A program made the translations under genes and the position numbers. This document shows, one piece after another, positions 1-9,085 of a stretch of DNA of 64,000 nt. Origin of the DNA: Cyanobacterium stanieri PCC 7202 (GTDB lineage Bacteria > Cyanobacteriota > Cyanobacteriia > Cyanobacteriales > Cyanobacteriaceae); NCBI GenBank assembly GCA_000317655.1, contig CP003940.1, forward strand, positions 372,001 through 436,000. Direction: 5' to 3'. The notes below the pieces were generated by a model. That model saw only the letters and a program-made list of their open reading frames with translations. It searched no databases and was not told the DNA's origin. The stretch's first letter is position 1. Each line of letters opens with the position of its first letter.

Positions 1-1378
1 CGTAATCCTACTCCACATCCACGAAGGAGCCAGAGGAGCTAATGGTGGGGTAGTATGGGACATATTAGAAGACCCTGACACCATTATCAATGTAGATAAT
101 AATGGGGTAGCTACCATTACCAGTATTTGGCAAGAAAATACCATCGCCAAAACCCCTCAAGGAGAAGATGCACCCTTTTACTTCAACATCCACACCGAAA
201 GAAATCAAGCAGGGGAAATTCGTGGTCAAATTGTTGGGGAAATTGGTTACGACGAAATCTATGCCTACGGTAGCAGATCTTTTTCCATCTATGATCAAGA
301 CCTAAATCTGATCTTCGATTCTGCTGATCAATTTGAGCAACTTATCGCCCAACATATCGCCGTGGGTGCTTTACCTTTTGAAGCCTTTAATGCCAATAAC
401 AGCGAAAACGATAGCTTTGACAGTCGCTCTGACAACAAAGGCCCTGAACCTGAAGGCATTGCCATTGGGGAAATTGACGGTGTTCCCTATGCTTTTGTCG
501 GTTTAGAAAGAATCGGTGGGGTAATGGTTTACGATATTAGTAACCCTAATAATCCTCAATTTATTCAATATCTCAATAATCGAGATTTTGGGGTGGAAGC
601 GCAGTTGCCTGATGGTTCTACTAATCCCGCAGTAGGTGATTTGGGGGCAGAGGGTTTGATCTTTATTGATGCCCAAGATAGTCCCAATGGAGAGCCTTTA
701 TTGGTAGTGGCTAACGAAGTCAGTGGTACTACTAGCATTTTTGAAATTCAACCTTTCGCTCCTGTGTTCGATTTATCTCAAAATCCTGAAGATATTACCG
801 TCAGGGCAGATGATGATATTTTGAGTCGTACAGATGCTAGTTTCCATAATATTGTTGGTTTATACCGAGTAGAAAATTCCCGTGGTGCGGTTCTTGATAC
901 TTTTGATTTAAATAATAATGGTTCTACCACCGATTTCTTAAATCCGGGGGATCAAGGTTATGCTTTCACTGCCATTGCTAATGCGGTCAGTAATTTTAAC
1001 TTGGAGTTAGGTGCAGAGGGAGATATTAATAAAAATACCACCGCCGGGGCTTTTGGGGATGTGTTATTGGAAGGGGGACAAATTTATGCTCCTTTCATCA
1101 TTGCTAATGGTGGCAATTTAATTCCTGATGGTGGTACGGTACAAGATGCTTTCAATGCTTTTCTTGATCTTAATCCCAATAATGTGGGGGCAACCATAGA
1201 AAATTTTGAAAGTCACATCGTGGCTTACTTTAGTTTCCTTGGTGCAAATCCTGATAATTCTCTCCATGTACGCAATTATGGTAATAATATCTTTGGCTTT
1301 GAAGATTTACCGGGTAACTTGGGAGTGAGTGATTTTGATTTTAACGATGCCTTGGTTAGATTTACTCCCATAGCTTAG
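1..1378 (+). CDS. CHRD / choice-of-anchor / DUF4114 secreted protein, 3' part
   Basis: The frame is open from base 2 to the stop at 1376-1378, so the gene starts before the window; a GTG at 362 is internal. The visible ~458 residues begin in a CHRD domain (HIHEGARG, then FNIHTERNQAGEIRGQI). A choice-of-anchor I-like beta-propeller segment follows (YGSRSFSIYDQ, GPEPEGIAIGEIDGVPYAFV, GGVMVYDISNP). It ends with a DUF4114 domain closing in GFEDLPG and SDFDFNDALVRF. Proteins of this build are large, acidic, calcium-binding-like extracellular or surface proteins of cyanobacteria. The exact role is unknown. Composition is rich in Asn and Asp. A clear hairpin terminator follows the stop. Domain assignment is by motif recognition; the N-terminus and any signal peptide lie outside the window. 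Confidence 0.8.
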   Translation, partial: VILLHIHEGARGANGGVVWDILEDPDTIINVDNNGVATITSIWQENTIAKTPQGEDAPFYFNIHTERNQAGEIRGQIVGEIGYDEIYAYGSRSFSIYDQDLNLIFDSADQFEQLIAQHIAVGALPFEAFNANNSENDSFDSRSDNKGPEPEGIAIGEIDGVPYAFVGLERIGGVMVYDISNPNNPQFIQYLNNRDFGVEAQLPDGSTNPAVGDLGAEGLIFIDAQDSPNGEPLLVVANEVSGTTSIFEIQPFAPVFDLSQNPEDITVRADDDILSRTDASFHNIVGLYRVENSRGAVLDTFDLNNNGSTTDFLNPGDQGYAFTAIANAVSNFNLELGAEGDINKNTTAGAFGDVLLEGGQIYAPFIIANGGNLIPDGGTVQDAFNAFLDLNPNNVGATIENFESHIVAYFSFLGANPDNSLHVRNYGNNIFGFEDLPGNLGVSDFDFNDALVRFTPIA

Positions 1379-1390
1379 TTTTGATGATCA

Positions 1391-1418
1391 AAAAAGAGAC
1401 CTTTTTAGGTCTCTTTTA
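1391..1418 (+). terminator. Rho-independent-type terminator
   Basis: Perfect 10-bp stem AAAAGAGACC / GGTCTCTTTT with a 6-nt loop (TTTTTA), 13 bp after the stop of the upstream CDS. The right arm ends in TTTT. Confidence 0.8.
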
Positions 1419-1419
1419 T

Positions 1420-1715
1420 GCTTTGTGAACTACTCAAATCCGCTACGCTGAAATTTGAGCTTCCTACCCAATCAATTGCTTTCTACTGCAAAACAATAGC
1501 GAGTCTTACATCAAGGCGGTAGGCTTTGCCCCACGTTCCGTAGGTCATTTACACGGTATCATAGAATTACTTTATGTATTTGGCTTGGTTATCGCCATTA
1601 TTCGCCCGTGTGCGTTATTCTAACTTATCACAAATTTCTAAATTGTGATATGTATTTTGGCAAAATTCATCCTCTAATCCGCTACTCTGAGATTAGGGAC
1701 TTCTTTTGCCATTCA
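1420..1715 (-). mobile_element. Decayed or non-autonomous IS200/IS605-like element remnant
   Basis: This 300-bp gap has no intact gene. It is bounded by two similar imperfect hairpins. One is CAAAT-(CCGCTACGCTGA)-AATTTG at about 1436-1458. The other is CTAATC-(CGCTACTCTGA)-GATTAG at about 1673-1696. Read on the minus strand, the segment ends GGAAGCTCAAATTTC...GGATTTGAGTAGTTCAC. That resembles the 3' end/guide-RNA region of cyanobacterial TnpB-type IS605 elements as I remember them. Subterminal hairpins at both ends and the lack of terminal inverted repeats fit that family. No transposase or TnpB frame remains. The family assignment is inference. Confidence 0.45.
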
Positions 1716-1722
1716 CGTTAAA

Positions 1723-2748
1723 TCAAGCGAAAATGTAGTCGTATAATTCGCTGGGGTCTGGTTCAGGACTTTCTTCGGCGAATTTTACGGCATCCTCGAT
1801 GGTTTCCATTACTTTTTTGTCGATCGCATCTAGTTCTGCTTGAGTTACGATATTATTTTCAGTGAGATATTGGGCAAATTTTTTGATGGGATCTCTTGCG
1901 TTCCAAAATTCTTTTTCCTTCGCATCCCTTAATTCGTCAGGATCAGCGAGGGAGTGTCCACGGAAACGATAGGTTAAGGCTTCGATGAGGGTAGGTCCCT
2001 CTCCTGCCCTAGCACGGGCGATCGCCTTTTGAGCCACATCACGCACCGCCAAAACATCCATACCATCTACCTCATAGCCCTCCATATTAAAAACACTGGC
2101 TTTTTTGTAGATTTCAGGCTGGGATGTCGCGCGATCATGAGCCATACCAATGGCCCATTTATTATTTTCTACCACATAAATAACAGGCAACTTCCACAAC
2201 GCCGCCATATTTAAACACTCAAAAAACTGTCCATTATTACTCGCACCATCACCAAAGAAACATACCGTTACTTGATCCGAACTTTCATCTCCCAATGCCT
2301 TACGACGGTACATAGTTTGATAAGCCGCCCCTGTGGCGACAGGAATACCCTCTGCCACAAAAGCATAACCACCTAATAACTTATGTTCTGCAGAAAACAT
2401 GTGCATGGAGCCACCACGCCCCTTACTACAGCCTGTGGACTTACCAAACAACTCTGCCATTACTTCCCTAGCAGGGACATTACTACTGAGGGCGTGAACG
2501 TGATCTCTGTAGGTACTACATACATAATCTTCATTAGCTCTTAAAGATTTGACGATACCACTAGAAACCGCTTCTTGTCCGTTGTAGAGGTGAACAAAAC
2601 CGAACATTTTGCCTCTGTAGTACATCTCAGCACACTTATCTTCAAATAAGCGTCCTAAAACCATATCTTCGTAATAAACTAAACTTTCTTCTTTAGAAAT
2701 TTTTACTGTAGAATGATCAAATTTTGGTAGGGTTCTTTCTTCTGCCAT
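1723..2748 (-). CDS. pdhA: Pyruvate dehydrogenase E1 component, alpha subunit
   Basis: At 341 residues this is the normal length for the alpha subunit of the heterotetrameric E1. It carries out thiamine-diphosphate-dependent decarboxylation of pyruvate, feeding acetyl-CoA to fatty acid synthesis and the TCA branch. The TPP-binding signature begins GDGASNNG near residue 165 and ends VVENN about 30 residues later. Also visible are [20 protein letters not shown] and [14 protein letters not shown], the phosphorylation-loop region of the family. The ATG start gives the usual N-terminus. The beta subunit is not in the window, as is common in cyanobacteria where E1 genes are scattered. It reads away from the DUF389 gene's end across a short spacer holding a dispersed repeat. 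Confidence 0.95.
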   Translation of the reverse strand: MAEERTLPKFDHSTVKISKEESLVYYEDMVLGRLFEDKCAEMYYRGKMFGFVHLYNGQEAVSSGIVKSLRANEDYVCSTYRDHVHALSSNVPAREVMAELFGKSTGCSKGRGGSMHMFSAEHKLLGGYAFVAEGIPVATGAAYQTMYRRKALGDESSDQVTVCFFGDGASNNGQFFECLNMAALWKLPVIYVVENNKWAIGMAHDRATSQPEIYKKASVFNMEGYEVDGMDVLAVRDVAQKAIARARAGEGPTLIEALTYRFRGHSLADPDELRDAKEKEFWNARDPIKKFAQYLTENNIVTQAELDAIDKKVMETIEDAVKFAEESPEPDPSELYDYIFA

Positions 2749-2840
2749 ATCAAATTACTATATTTATATTATCTTAATTATCAAATATCCTTGTCCAATT
2801 AGCAATCAATTAAGTAAGAGGGAACGGGGAATAGGCAATA

Positions 2841-2907
2841 GTGATAATATTTTGATGTGTCGGTTTTTAGCATCATTCAATTATATTTCATACCATGATT
2901 AAGCAAC
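2841..2907 (+). repeat. Dispersed ~67-bp repeat, copy 1
   Basis: The segment shares a near-identical block with the reverse complement of 32645-32713, including TATATTTCATACCATGATTA. A diverged relative is at 50762-50828. It is preceded by heptamer-like GGGAACGGGGAATAGG. It lies between pdhA and the DUF389 gene and contains no gene. Confidence 0.8.
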
Positions 2908-2911
2908 GATA

Positions 2912-4084
2912 TTAATTACTAAAAGGTGTAAACCGTGGTGGATTATCCCTTTGGGGAATAGAAAAATCAGTATCAGGATCAAAATCTTGAAAAATAGTAG
3001 AACTATCAGGGGCAATCTCCATTTCCGTTTCCCGAGTTACCCTTCTCACAGGCACAATATAAAATACTAATTCAAAATCTCGATTCATTCTCAAACTCAC
3101 ATAATCCCTTACTAACTCCACCTGTCGGGAGGTAATTTCCTTATCTGTTTGCATCGTAACATTGATAAGAGGGGGGTTTTGAGTCCAAATAATACCAACT
3201 CTCACCGACTCCACATCTTGCCCTACGGTAATGGTTTCATTGGCAAGTTGGCGATTAATTTCTTTTTCTATCTGCTGTTGTTGGATAAGTTGGAAAAAAC
3301 TTGCCCCAAGGGGAATTAACAAAAACGCTGTCATCACACTCGCCCATCCCAAGGCTTTGGTGGCTTTGGTATAACCAGAAAGGATAAAAGCGACCATACA
3401 AGAGAGGGTAATTCCTAATAAGTTGGTGATATAGAGTAAAAATGCACCCATGGCATAGGGATATAACCCCCCTGCCAAGGAAATACCCACCACACATAAA
3501 GGAGGCATGAGAGCAACGGCGATCGCTGTTCCTGCAAGGGTTTCACTGATCCCCGATCGCACCTTACCAAAACCACTAATAAGCCCTGCACTAATGGCAA
3601 TACCCAAATCAATGAGAGTCGGTTGAGTTCTGGCAATAATTTCGGAACCCACATCAGGTAATGCCACCACCAAAGCAATAAACCAAGATAATAATAAAGA
3701 AACTAGAGTAGCCCCTACCAAAGAAAAAATAGACTTATTAAACAATCTTAAATCCGCCTCACAGGCAGAAAAAGCCAAACCCCGTAAAGGCAACATCAAA
3801 GGGGCTACAATCATCGCCCCAATAATCACCGCCGCACTATTACTCAACAAGCCAAAGGAAGCGATGAGACAAGATGCCACAGTACATAAAATATAGTCCA
3901 CACCCCAAGTAGAATCGTCATTTAATTCCTGATGTAGTTTAGCGATACGGGTGGCAGAAACTCGGGGTAAAATTCGATTTACCGATAATTTTATCCATCG
4001 CCAAACAGCCCTTACTTTTTTACGGTTGAGCCATTCATCGACAAAACTTTGTACTTGTTGTTTAAGGTTTGATGGATTCATCAT
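2912..4084 (-). CDS. DUF389 (TIGR00341-type) integral membrane protein
   Basis: A 390-residue protein with a cytosolic N-terminal helix region (about 1-75). About six membrane segments lie between residues 75 and 285, including a conserved-looking core SNSAAVIIGAMIVAPLM and GTAIAVALMPPLCVVG. A soluble C-terminal domain of about 110 residues follows. This organisation matches DUF389 membrane proteins, whose function is not established. The ATG start has a second Met immediately after it, so the start may shift by one codon. The 3' side faces pdhA; the VWA-domain gene begins 5' of it on the same strand with an 18-bp gap (4085-4102). The two may be co-transcribed. No enzymatic motif is visible. 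Confidence 0.85.
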   Translation of the reverse strand: MMNPSNLKQQVQSFVDEWLNRKKVRAVWRWIKLSVNRILPRVSATRIAKLHQELNDDSTWGVDYILCTVASCLIASFGLLSNSAAVIIGAMIVAPLMLPLRGLAFSACEADLRLFNKSIFSLVGATLVSLLLSWFIALVVALPDVGSEIIARTQPTLIDLGIAISAGLISGFGKVRSGISETLAGTAIAVALMPPLCVVGISLAGGLYPYAMGAFLLYITNLLGITLSCMVAFILSGYTKATKALGWASVMTAFLLIPLGASFFQLIQQQQIEKEINRQLANETITVGQDVESVRVGIIWTQNPPLINVTMQTDKEITSRQVELVRDYVSLRMNRDFELVFYIVPVRRVTRETEMEIAPDSSTIFQDFDPDTDFSIPQRDNPPRFTPFSN

Positions 4085-4102
4085 CCAAATTATTCCCCCA
4101 AA

Positions 4103-5344
4103 TTAAAGTTGTAGGGTGGTTTTGGCTGCCATCTGAGTCTTTTTCTTCTCGGATTCTGACAACTGTTGCCCTGTTTCTAATCGAGTTGCGCTAGTTTGTA
4201 ATACCGTTGCTCCACTTTCATCTCCTAATTGTAGGGCAGTTTTGGCGGCATTTTGCAAGAGGGTTGCGGCACCTTTATTGTCTCCCTGCTCAATTTTTTC
4301 CTGGGCTAAGCGAGTTTGGCGATATTTGGCGAGGGTGAGTAAGGATTTTTGGATTTCTGCATCGTTTTGGGGTTGATATTGGGCTTGTACTTGAATATTG
4401 ACGGCAATTTCTTCGGAGGTGAGGGTTTGCCCTTTTATATCATCATATTGTACCTGAATCTTGGCGATCGCCTGATTTCCCAAGGATAGTTTACCCAGAT
4501 AAAGATTCGTTAAAATAATCCGCTCGGTGGTCATCAAGTCTCCTAATCGGACGGTATATTTATTGGTATAGTCATCTTCTCTATGGGGTTCTAATTCTAC
4601 GGTTTCAGGGGCTACCTGTGCCATGGGTTTTAACTCCGCCATGCGTACATCTTCGGCTAGTTCCAAAATTAAATAGGCATTGGTTAAGCCCACAGACTCC
4701 ATTCTGGTTAATAGTTTTTGAAACTCATCCTTTGCCTGTTCGGCAAATTCCACGTGGGTAAGGGTACCATTGGCACAGTCGCTAATGGCTTCTAATACTT
4801 TTTGATTCCAATTATTACCAAAACCCATGGCATTGAGGGTAATATTGTATTCTGAGGAAATTTTGGCTAGTTTTAAACACTTTTCGTTGCTACCGTGTTC
4901 ATTTTCGCCATCGGTTAACAAAAGAATTTGAGAAACTCGGTTTTCTTTACCCTGATTTATTTCTTGAATACCTAGCTTTAAGCCTTCATCAATGGCGGTA
5001 CCACCATCGGCCCGAAGTTCATTAATTTGAGTTTTGATGGCTTCTAGGTTGCTTACGGGTTGACTATTCACCACCACTTTGGCTTCATGGTTAAAACCCA
5101 CCACAGAAACTCGATCTTCTTGGTTGAGTTTCTCAATAAGGGCGATCGCAGCTTGTTTTACGTTTTCTAAAGGTTTACCGACCATCGAACCACTGTGATC
5201 CAAAATAATACATAGATTCAGAGGTAAGCGATTGGAAGAAGAATCTTTGACCGCTTGGACACTAATTTCTAGTTGTCTTTGGGTGCTAGTGTTTTCGGCA
5301 GAAAGATTAGTGTCATTAAGTCTTGCTTTTAGTAAAGGTTTCAT
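4103..5344 (-). CDS. von Willebrand factor A domain protein
   Basis: A 413-residue protein without signal peptide. The VWA domain spans about residues 40-215 with a complete MIDAS: D49-H-S-G-S-M, the Thr of DGGTAIDEG, and the Asp of LLTDGENEHGS. A beta-rich segment and a helical C-terminal part follow (YRQTRLAQEKIEQGDNKGA, then repeated AAKTALQL / AAKTTLQL-like stretches). Such proteins bind metal-dependent ligands in the cytosol, and cyanobacteria have several; the partner is unknown. It lies directly upstream of the DUF389 gene in the same direction. The near-duplicated AA.TTLQL motif at the very end is an oddity. Confidence 0.9.
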   Translation of the reverse strand: MKPLLKARLNDTNLSAENTSTQRQLEISVQAVKDSSSNRLPLNLCIILDHSGSMVGKPLENVKQAAIALIEKLNQEDRVSVVGFNHEAKVVVNSQPVSNLEAIKTQINELRADGGTAIDEGLKLGIQEINQGKENRVSQILLLTDGENEHGSNEKCLKLAKISSEYNITLNAMGFGNNWNQKVLEAISDCANGTLTHVEFAEQAKDEFQKLLTRMESVGLTNAYLILELAEDVRMAELKPMAQVAPETVELEPHREDDYTNKYTVRLGDLMTTERIILTNLYLGKLSLGNQAIAKIQVQYDDIKGQTLTSEEIAVNIQVQAQYQPQNDAEIQKSLLTLAKYRQTRLAQEKIEQGDNKGAATLLQNAAKTALQLGDESGATVLQTSATRLETGQQLSESEKKKTQMAAKTTLQL

Positions 5345-5453
5345 GGCTAATCGGAATAATTTAAGATTTTATCAGTATCATTTTTATTATTACCGAGATT
5401 TTTAATTTTGATAGTAAAAGTTAAGCTGATTTTAATTAATATGTGGTAAATCT

Positions 5454-6467
5454 ATGAAAAAAAGTATCATTATCTTAGACAATTTAGAAGAACAAATAAA
5501 TTTTTTTCGAGATCTGATCAAGGATTCAACTCATAGCTTTGTGGATGTGGACAATGAGTTAGATTTGCTTGATTTTGTTCAGGTAAAAGCTCCTGATTTA
5601 ATTTTAATCAGTAGTGCTATCCCAGATTTGGATTGTCATTTAGTTTGCAAAAAAATTAAACTTTTAGAAAAGGGTAAAAATATTCCTGTAATTATTATCA
5701 ATAGAGATCCTCGTTATTTTAATGTAGATCTCATCTTTGATGCCGGGGCTAATGATTATATTAATTATCCATTTAACAAAAGAGAAGTTATCCATCGTCT
5801 CAATCAACAGTTACTCATAAAAACCCTGAAAGATAATTTACGAGAAACTACTACCCAATTACATAAAATTATTCCCCATTATCAAAGGTTGCAGGAGTTG
5901 GTGGAAACAAGTAATTTACCTGTGACAAATCAGGATAATGAAGGACGGTTACATCTGATTCCTAACCGTAGATATTTTGAGGAGATGTTACAAAAAGAGT
6001 GGTTGAGAGCTTCTCGTCAAAGAAATTCGTTGTCAGATATGGAGGGAACTGATTTATCAATTATTTTAGCAAAAATTAATGATTTTGAGGCTTATGAAAA
6101 TAACCATGAAAAGGAGATTGTCGATAGTTGTCTGAGAATTATTACCCAAGATGTGAAGGATACCGCAAAAAGGGCGGGGGATTTGGTGGCGGAGTTTGAT
6201 AAGGATACTTTTGCGGTGTTATTGCCTAGTACGAATACCGCAGGGGCTCAAAGAGTTGCCCAAGTAATTGGTAATCATGTTATGGAATTACAAATTCCTC
6301 ATCATTTTTCTTCGGTGAGTGAGTTTATTACTTTTAGTTTTGGTTTAGCTACGGGCATTCCTACTCAGGCTATCCATTCTAGTAATTTGATTGATGTGGC
6401 ACAGGATTGTTTACAAAGGGCGATCGCCTCTAAACAATCTAATGCCGTTGTTACAGACCAATTTTAA
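5454..6467 (+). CDS. Degenerate response-regulator / GGDEF-like protein
   Basis: 337 residues: a receiver-like domain (about 1-125), a linker helix, then a GGDEF-fold domain (about 165-330). Receiver key residues are missing: the phospho-acceptor position is Ser53 in DLILISSAIPDLD, and the Lys-Pro switch reads NYPF. In the GGDEF domain the NRR.F motif is kept (PNRRYFEEML), but the catalytic signature reads AEFDKDTFAVLLP instead of GGEEF. Diguanylate cyclase activity is therefore unlikely; a binding or scaffolding role is an inference. Start ATG at 5454, divergent from the VWA gene. A hairpin follows the stop. Confidence 0.85.
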   Translation: MKKSIIILDNLEEQINFFRDLIKDSTHSFVDVDNELDLLDFVQVKAPDLILISSAIPDLDCHLVCKKIKLLEKGKNIPVIIINRDPRYFNVDLIFDAGANDYINYPFNKREVIHRLNQQLLIKTLKDNLRETTTQLHKIIPHYQRLQELVETSNLPVTNQDNEGRLHLIPNRRYFEEMLQKEWLRASRQRNSLSDMEGTDLSIILAKINDFEAYENNHEKEIVDSCLRIITQDVKDTAKRAGDLVAEFDKDTFAVLLPSTNTAGAQRVAQVIGNHVMELQIPHHFSSVSEFITFSFGLATGIPTQAIHSSNLIDVAQDCLQRAIASKQSNAVVTDQF

Positions 6468-6501
6468 TTCACTAAATAGGGGGGCAACAAAAAGTGCAAT
6501 C

Positions 6502-6540
6502 ATTAAGGCAGGGAACAGGGAATAGTTTTTTTGCCTTAAT
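6502..6540 (+). terminator. Hairpin downstream of the REC-GGDEF-like gene
   Basis: ATTAAGGCA (6502-6510) pairs perfectly with TGCCTTAAT (6532-6540). The 21-nt loop holds a GGGAACAGGGAATAG heptamer-type repeat. It is 35 bp after the stop. A T run precedes the right arm, so terminator function is plausible but not certain. Confidence 0.5.
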
Positions 6541-6606
6541 TGAGGGGGGTTCAAAGTCAGAATACTGATTATTCTACCTCAACCAAAAATTGCCGCACAC
6601 CCCCCA

Positions 6607-7233
6607 TTATTTTTGTAGCCTGTCACTGATTTTTCTCAACACACCATTAATAAAACGAAAACCATCATCATCAGAATAGGCTTTGGCAATTTCTACCGCC
6701 TCATTAATGGCGACTTTAGGTTCTATTTGTAAAAATGCCATTTCCGCTACCGCAATGCGTAAAATATTACCGTCAATTAAAGAAAGACGGTTTAATTTCC
6801 AATCAATCATCACATCATCTAACATTTGATTGATTTCCCCTTGACGGCGGTTAATGGTGTTAATTAACTCGATGGCATATTCCCTAACCTGTGCCTGTTG
6901 AGAGACTTGGACAAATTCTGGTAACTCCAATACGCTTCCGAGACGATTAATAGCTTTTTGGGTAAAGGCGATCGCATCTTTTAACATTTCTTTAGCACTA
7001 CCCACATTAGTAGTACGGGTTTCACTCTTGAAAATTTGGTCATTACTGCGATTCAACTCATTAGAAGCAGTTTCCAAGGCATTTTCTACTTCAATGGTTA
7101 AACTACGAACCGCCCCTAACAGTAAATCATTAATATCTAACTGCTCTAATTTTTCGGCATCGCCACGAATCTGACTTAAACTAAGTAAAGCTAATATTCT
7201 GGCTGTTCTTCTGGGTTGTTGTCGAATGGGCAT
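6607..7233 (-). CDS. nusB: Transcription antitermination protein NusB
   Basis: All-helical NusB-family protein that pairs with NusE/S10 on boxA RNA to support rRNA transcription. The N-terminus after the chosen start reads MPIRQQPRRTARILALLSLSQ, with the arginine-rich first helix of NusB. The C-terminal half holds NTINRRQGEINQMLDDVMIDW, LRIAVAEMAFL and PKVAINEAVEIAKAYSDDDG, all typical. An in-frame ATG 36 bases further upstream (7269) would add twelve residues that do not look like the family, so the ATG at 7233 is preferred. The product is then 208 residues. An insertion around residues 50-100 rich in Glu/Asn/Ser is longer than in the E. coli protein; cyanobacterial NusB proteins are often extended here. 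Confidence 0.9.
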   Translation of the reverse strand: MPIRQQPRRTARILALLSLSQIRGDAEKLEQLDINDLLLGAVRSLTIEVENALETASNELNRSNDQIFKSETRTTNVGSAKEMLKDAIAFTQKAINRLGSVLELPEFVQVSQQAQVREYAIELINTINRRQGEINQMLDDVMIDWKLNRLSLIDGNILRIAVAEMAFLQIEPKVAINEAVEIAKAYSDDDGFRFINGVLRKISDRLQK

Positions 7234-7317
7234 ATTAAACTGGGGTAAAATCTCTATGATAGTGACCAAAAACTATAAGATTATACCCCAAGATAGGGAA
7301 AGGTAAACAATTGATCG

Positions 7318-7620
7318 CTATAAGTTTAATGAGGGTTGATTAGAAACCTTGACCCTTTGAAGAGAATCATTCAATTCCCCCAATTCATCAAAAATAGTTA
7401 ATTCGGTGGGTTTAAATCTCCTAATCAAAGTTTTAATTTCCTTTGCCCCCTCCTCAAGCAAATCATCAATATAACCTTGTTGGTTGTTCCTAGCTTCTTT
7501 TTCAGTTAAAAAAGGGCCAAAATAATAGGTACAACGGGGATTTTCGGTGGTAATCTTGATCCAACAAGCCAAGCCAAAAAAGTTGAGAATTTGAATTAAA
7601 AGTTCTTTCATAAATGACAC
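7318..7620 (-). CDS. DUF1816 domain protein
   Basis: A 100-residue cyanobacterial protein. Its core (LACWIKITTENPRCTYYFGPFLTEKEA, residues about 17-43) followed by GYIDDLLEEGAKEI and the L..RFKP.ELTIF segment matches DUF1816. This family is cyanobacterial and uncharacterised; members are often noted near phycobilisome genes. Here phycocyanin genes lie 1.5 kb away. An internal ATG at residue 4 (MKELLIQ) is an equally good start. No catalytic motif is visible. Confidence 0.8.
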   Translation of the reverse strand: MSFMKELLIQILNFFGLACWIKITTENPRCTYYFGPFLTEKEARNNQQGYIDDLLEEGAKEIKTLIRRFKPTELTIFDELGELNDSLQRVKVSNQPSLNL

Positions 7621-7766
7621 CTCGATAGTGATCTTTGTTCAAGTTTAATCTTATTTATGTTTTCCTAACTGAAAGTTTCTGAAGCGATGGAAAAATCTTT
7701 CCCCTTCTACTCAACTTTAGTCTTTGATTTTGGGATTGACAAGGGGGCATTCACCCAGTTATTGGG

Positions 7767-8651
7767 TTATTTTGCCTCGGTTGTTAATCTTTGACGACAT
7801 ACTTCATATAGACATATCGCCGTGGCTACCGATGCGTTTAAACTGGGGGTTTTTCCTGTCATAGGAATAGAAACTAAAAAGTCACAGGATTTTGCCACGG
7901 ATTGACTTAATCCTTTGTCTTCTGAGCCTATTACTAAACCTACTGCCCCTTGTAACTTTGTATTGTGTAAATAGTTACCGCTTTCGGCGACGGTGCCATA
8001 AATCCAGAAACCTTCTTCTTGGAGGGTGGTAATAGCTTGGTTGAGATTGATTACCCTAGCAATGGGGAAATGTTCTAATGCACCTGCGGCTACTTTCATG
8101 ACGGTGGAGTTTACCCCTGCTGCTCTTCTTTGGGGAATAATTAAACCTTGCATCCCCAAGGCTTCTCCTGTGCGGATAATGGCACCTAGGTTGTGGGGAT
8201 CACTAATTCCGTCGGCAATAATAATTACGGGATTTTGAGTTTGGGCTTTTGCTTGGGATATTAATTGATCTAGTTCTATATATTCATAGGGTGCTACGGT
8301 AACGGCGATACCTTGATGGTTGGCAAAGTTAGTAATTTGACTGATTCTTTTGGAATCGACTATATCGATTACGGCTCCGTTGCTTTTGGCTTCTTGGATT
8401 AGATCTGAAAATCTTTTGTCATGGGCAATTTTACCCGTTACATAAATACGGTTTAGGGTGCGATCGCCCTTCAAAACTTCTAGTACAGGATAACATCCAT
8501 ATATTAAATCTTGATGATTTTCTATGTCTGATACGGCATGATCAGCCTTCTGAGGCTTTAAGCGAGGCTCATTATCTCTTTTTCGGGGCATTTTTTGCTC
8601 AGGGGAAGAACTACGGGGGGAATTTTGCTTTTTCTTGGGACGAGGTTTCAT
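7767..8651 (-). CDS. rlmB: SpoU/TrmH-family 23S rRNA 2'-O-methyltransferase (RlmB-like)
   Basis: 294 residues. A basic, low-complexity N-terminal tail (about 1-45) precedes the substrate-binding domain (DLIYGCYPVLEVLKGDRTLN). The SPOUT catalytic domain follows, with its three motifs: ADGISDPHNLGAIIRTGEAL, LVIGSEDKGLS and IPMTGKTPSLNASVATAICL. This pattern is that of the guanosine-2251 2'-O-methyltransferases of 23S rRNA. The exact target nucleotide is inferred from family resemblance. The start ATG at 8651 gives a lysine-rich tail common in cyanobacterial members. It is divergent from cpcBA across 434 bp. Confidence 0.88.
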   Translation of the reverse strand: MKPRPKKKQNSPRSSSPEQKMPRKRDNEPRLKPQKADHAVSDIENHQDLIYGCYPVLEVLKGDRTLNRIYVTGKIAHDKRFSDLIQEAKSNGAVIDIVDSKRISQITNFANHQGIAVTVAPYEYIELDQLISQAKAQTQNPVIIIADGISDPHNLGAIIRTGEALGMQGLIIPQRRAAGVNSTVMKVAAGALEHFPIARVINLNQAITTLQEEGFWIYGTVAESGNYLHNTKLQGAVGLVIGSEDKGLSQSVAKSCDFLVSIPMTGKTPSLNASVATAICLYEVCRQRLTTEAK

Positions 8652-9085
8652 ACAAATTGAATTAGTAAATAGTTAACAATAAATAGTAAATCTGAGTTTT
8701 ACATGTATAGACGAGAACATCTTAATCTATTGTCATTATCCATTATCCATTCTTAATTATCAATTGTTTTGATTTTATGAATATTTACCTACTTTGTTAT
8801 GAAGAAATGTAAAGAAGTACCACTGAAAAATTAACATGATGTAATGTTAAAAAGTCCATTCAGGGTGTATAACTGTATTCGGGAAGTAAAAAAAGACCCA
8901 TTGAAAAAACAGAGATGTAAAAAAATTAAGTTTCTTTACAAACGCTTAACAAAAACTTGGTTTTAAGCTCATAATGTAGGAAACTAATTTGCAAGGGTTT
9001 ACTCCCAAAGGTTTAACGAAAAAAAGTTAAATCAAATTTAATAAAACACTAACTAAACTAATTCAATTTAGGAGATTAACTTAAA
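8652..9085 (+). promoter_or_regulatory. Upstream region of cpcBA
   Basis: 434 bp without a gene. AT-rich, with runs such as GTAAAAAAATTAAG and a pyrimidine-poor leader. A CATAAT box at 8970-8975 could be a -10, but no well-spaced -35 is evident, so no promoter is assigned. A strong Shine-Dalgarno AGGAG at 9070-9074 precedes the cpcB ATG by 11 nt. CCATTATCCATT (about 8740) is a short heptamer-type repeat. Confidence 0.4.
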
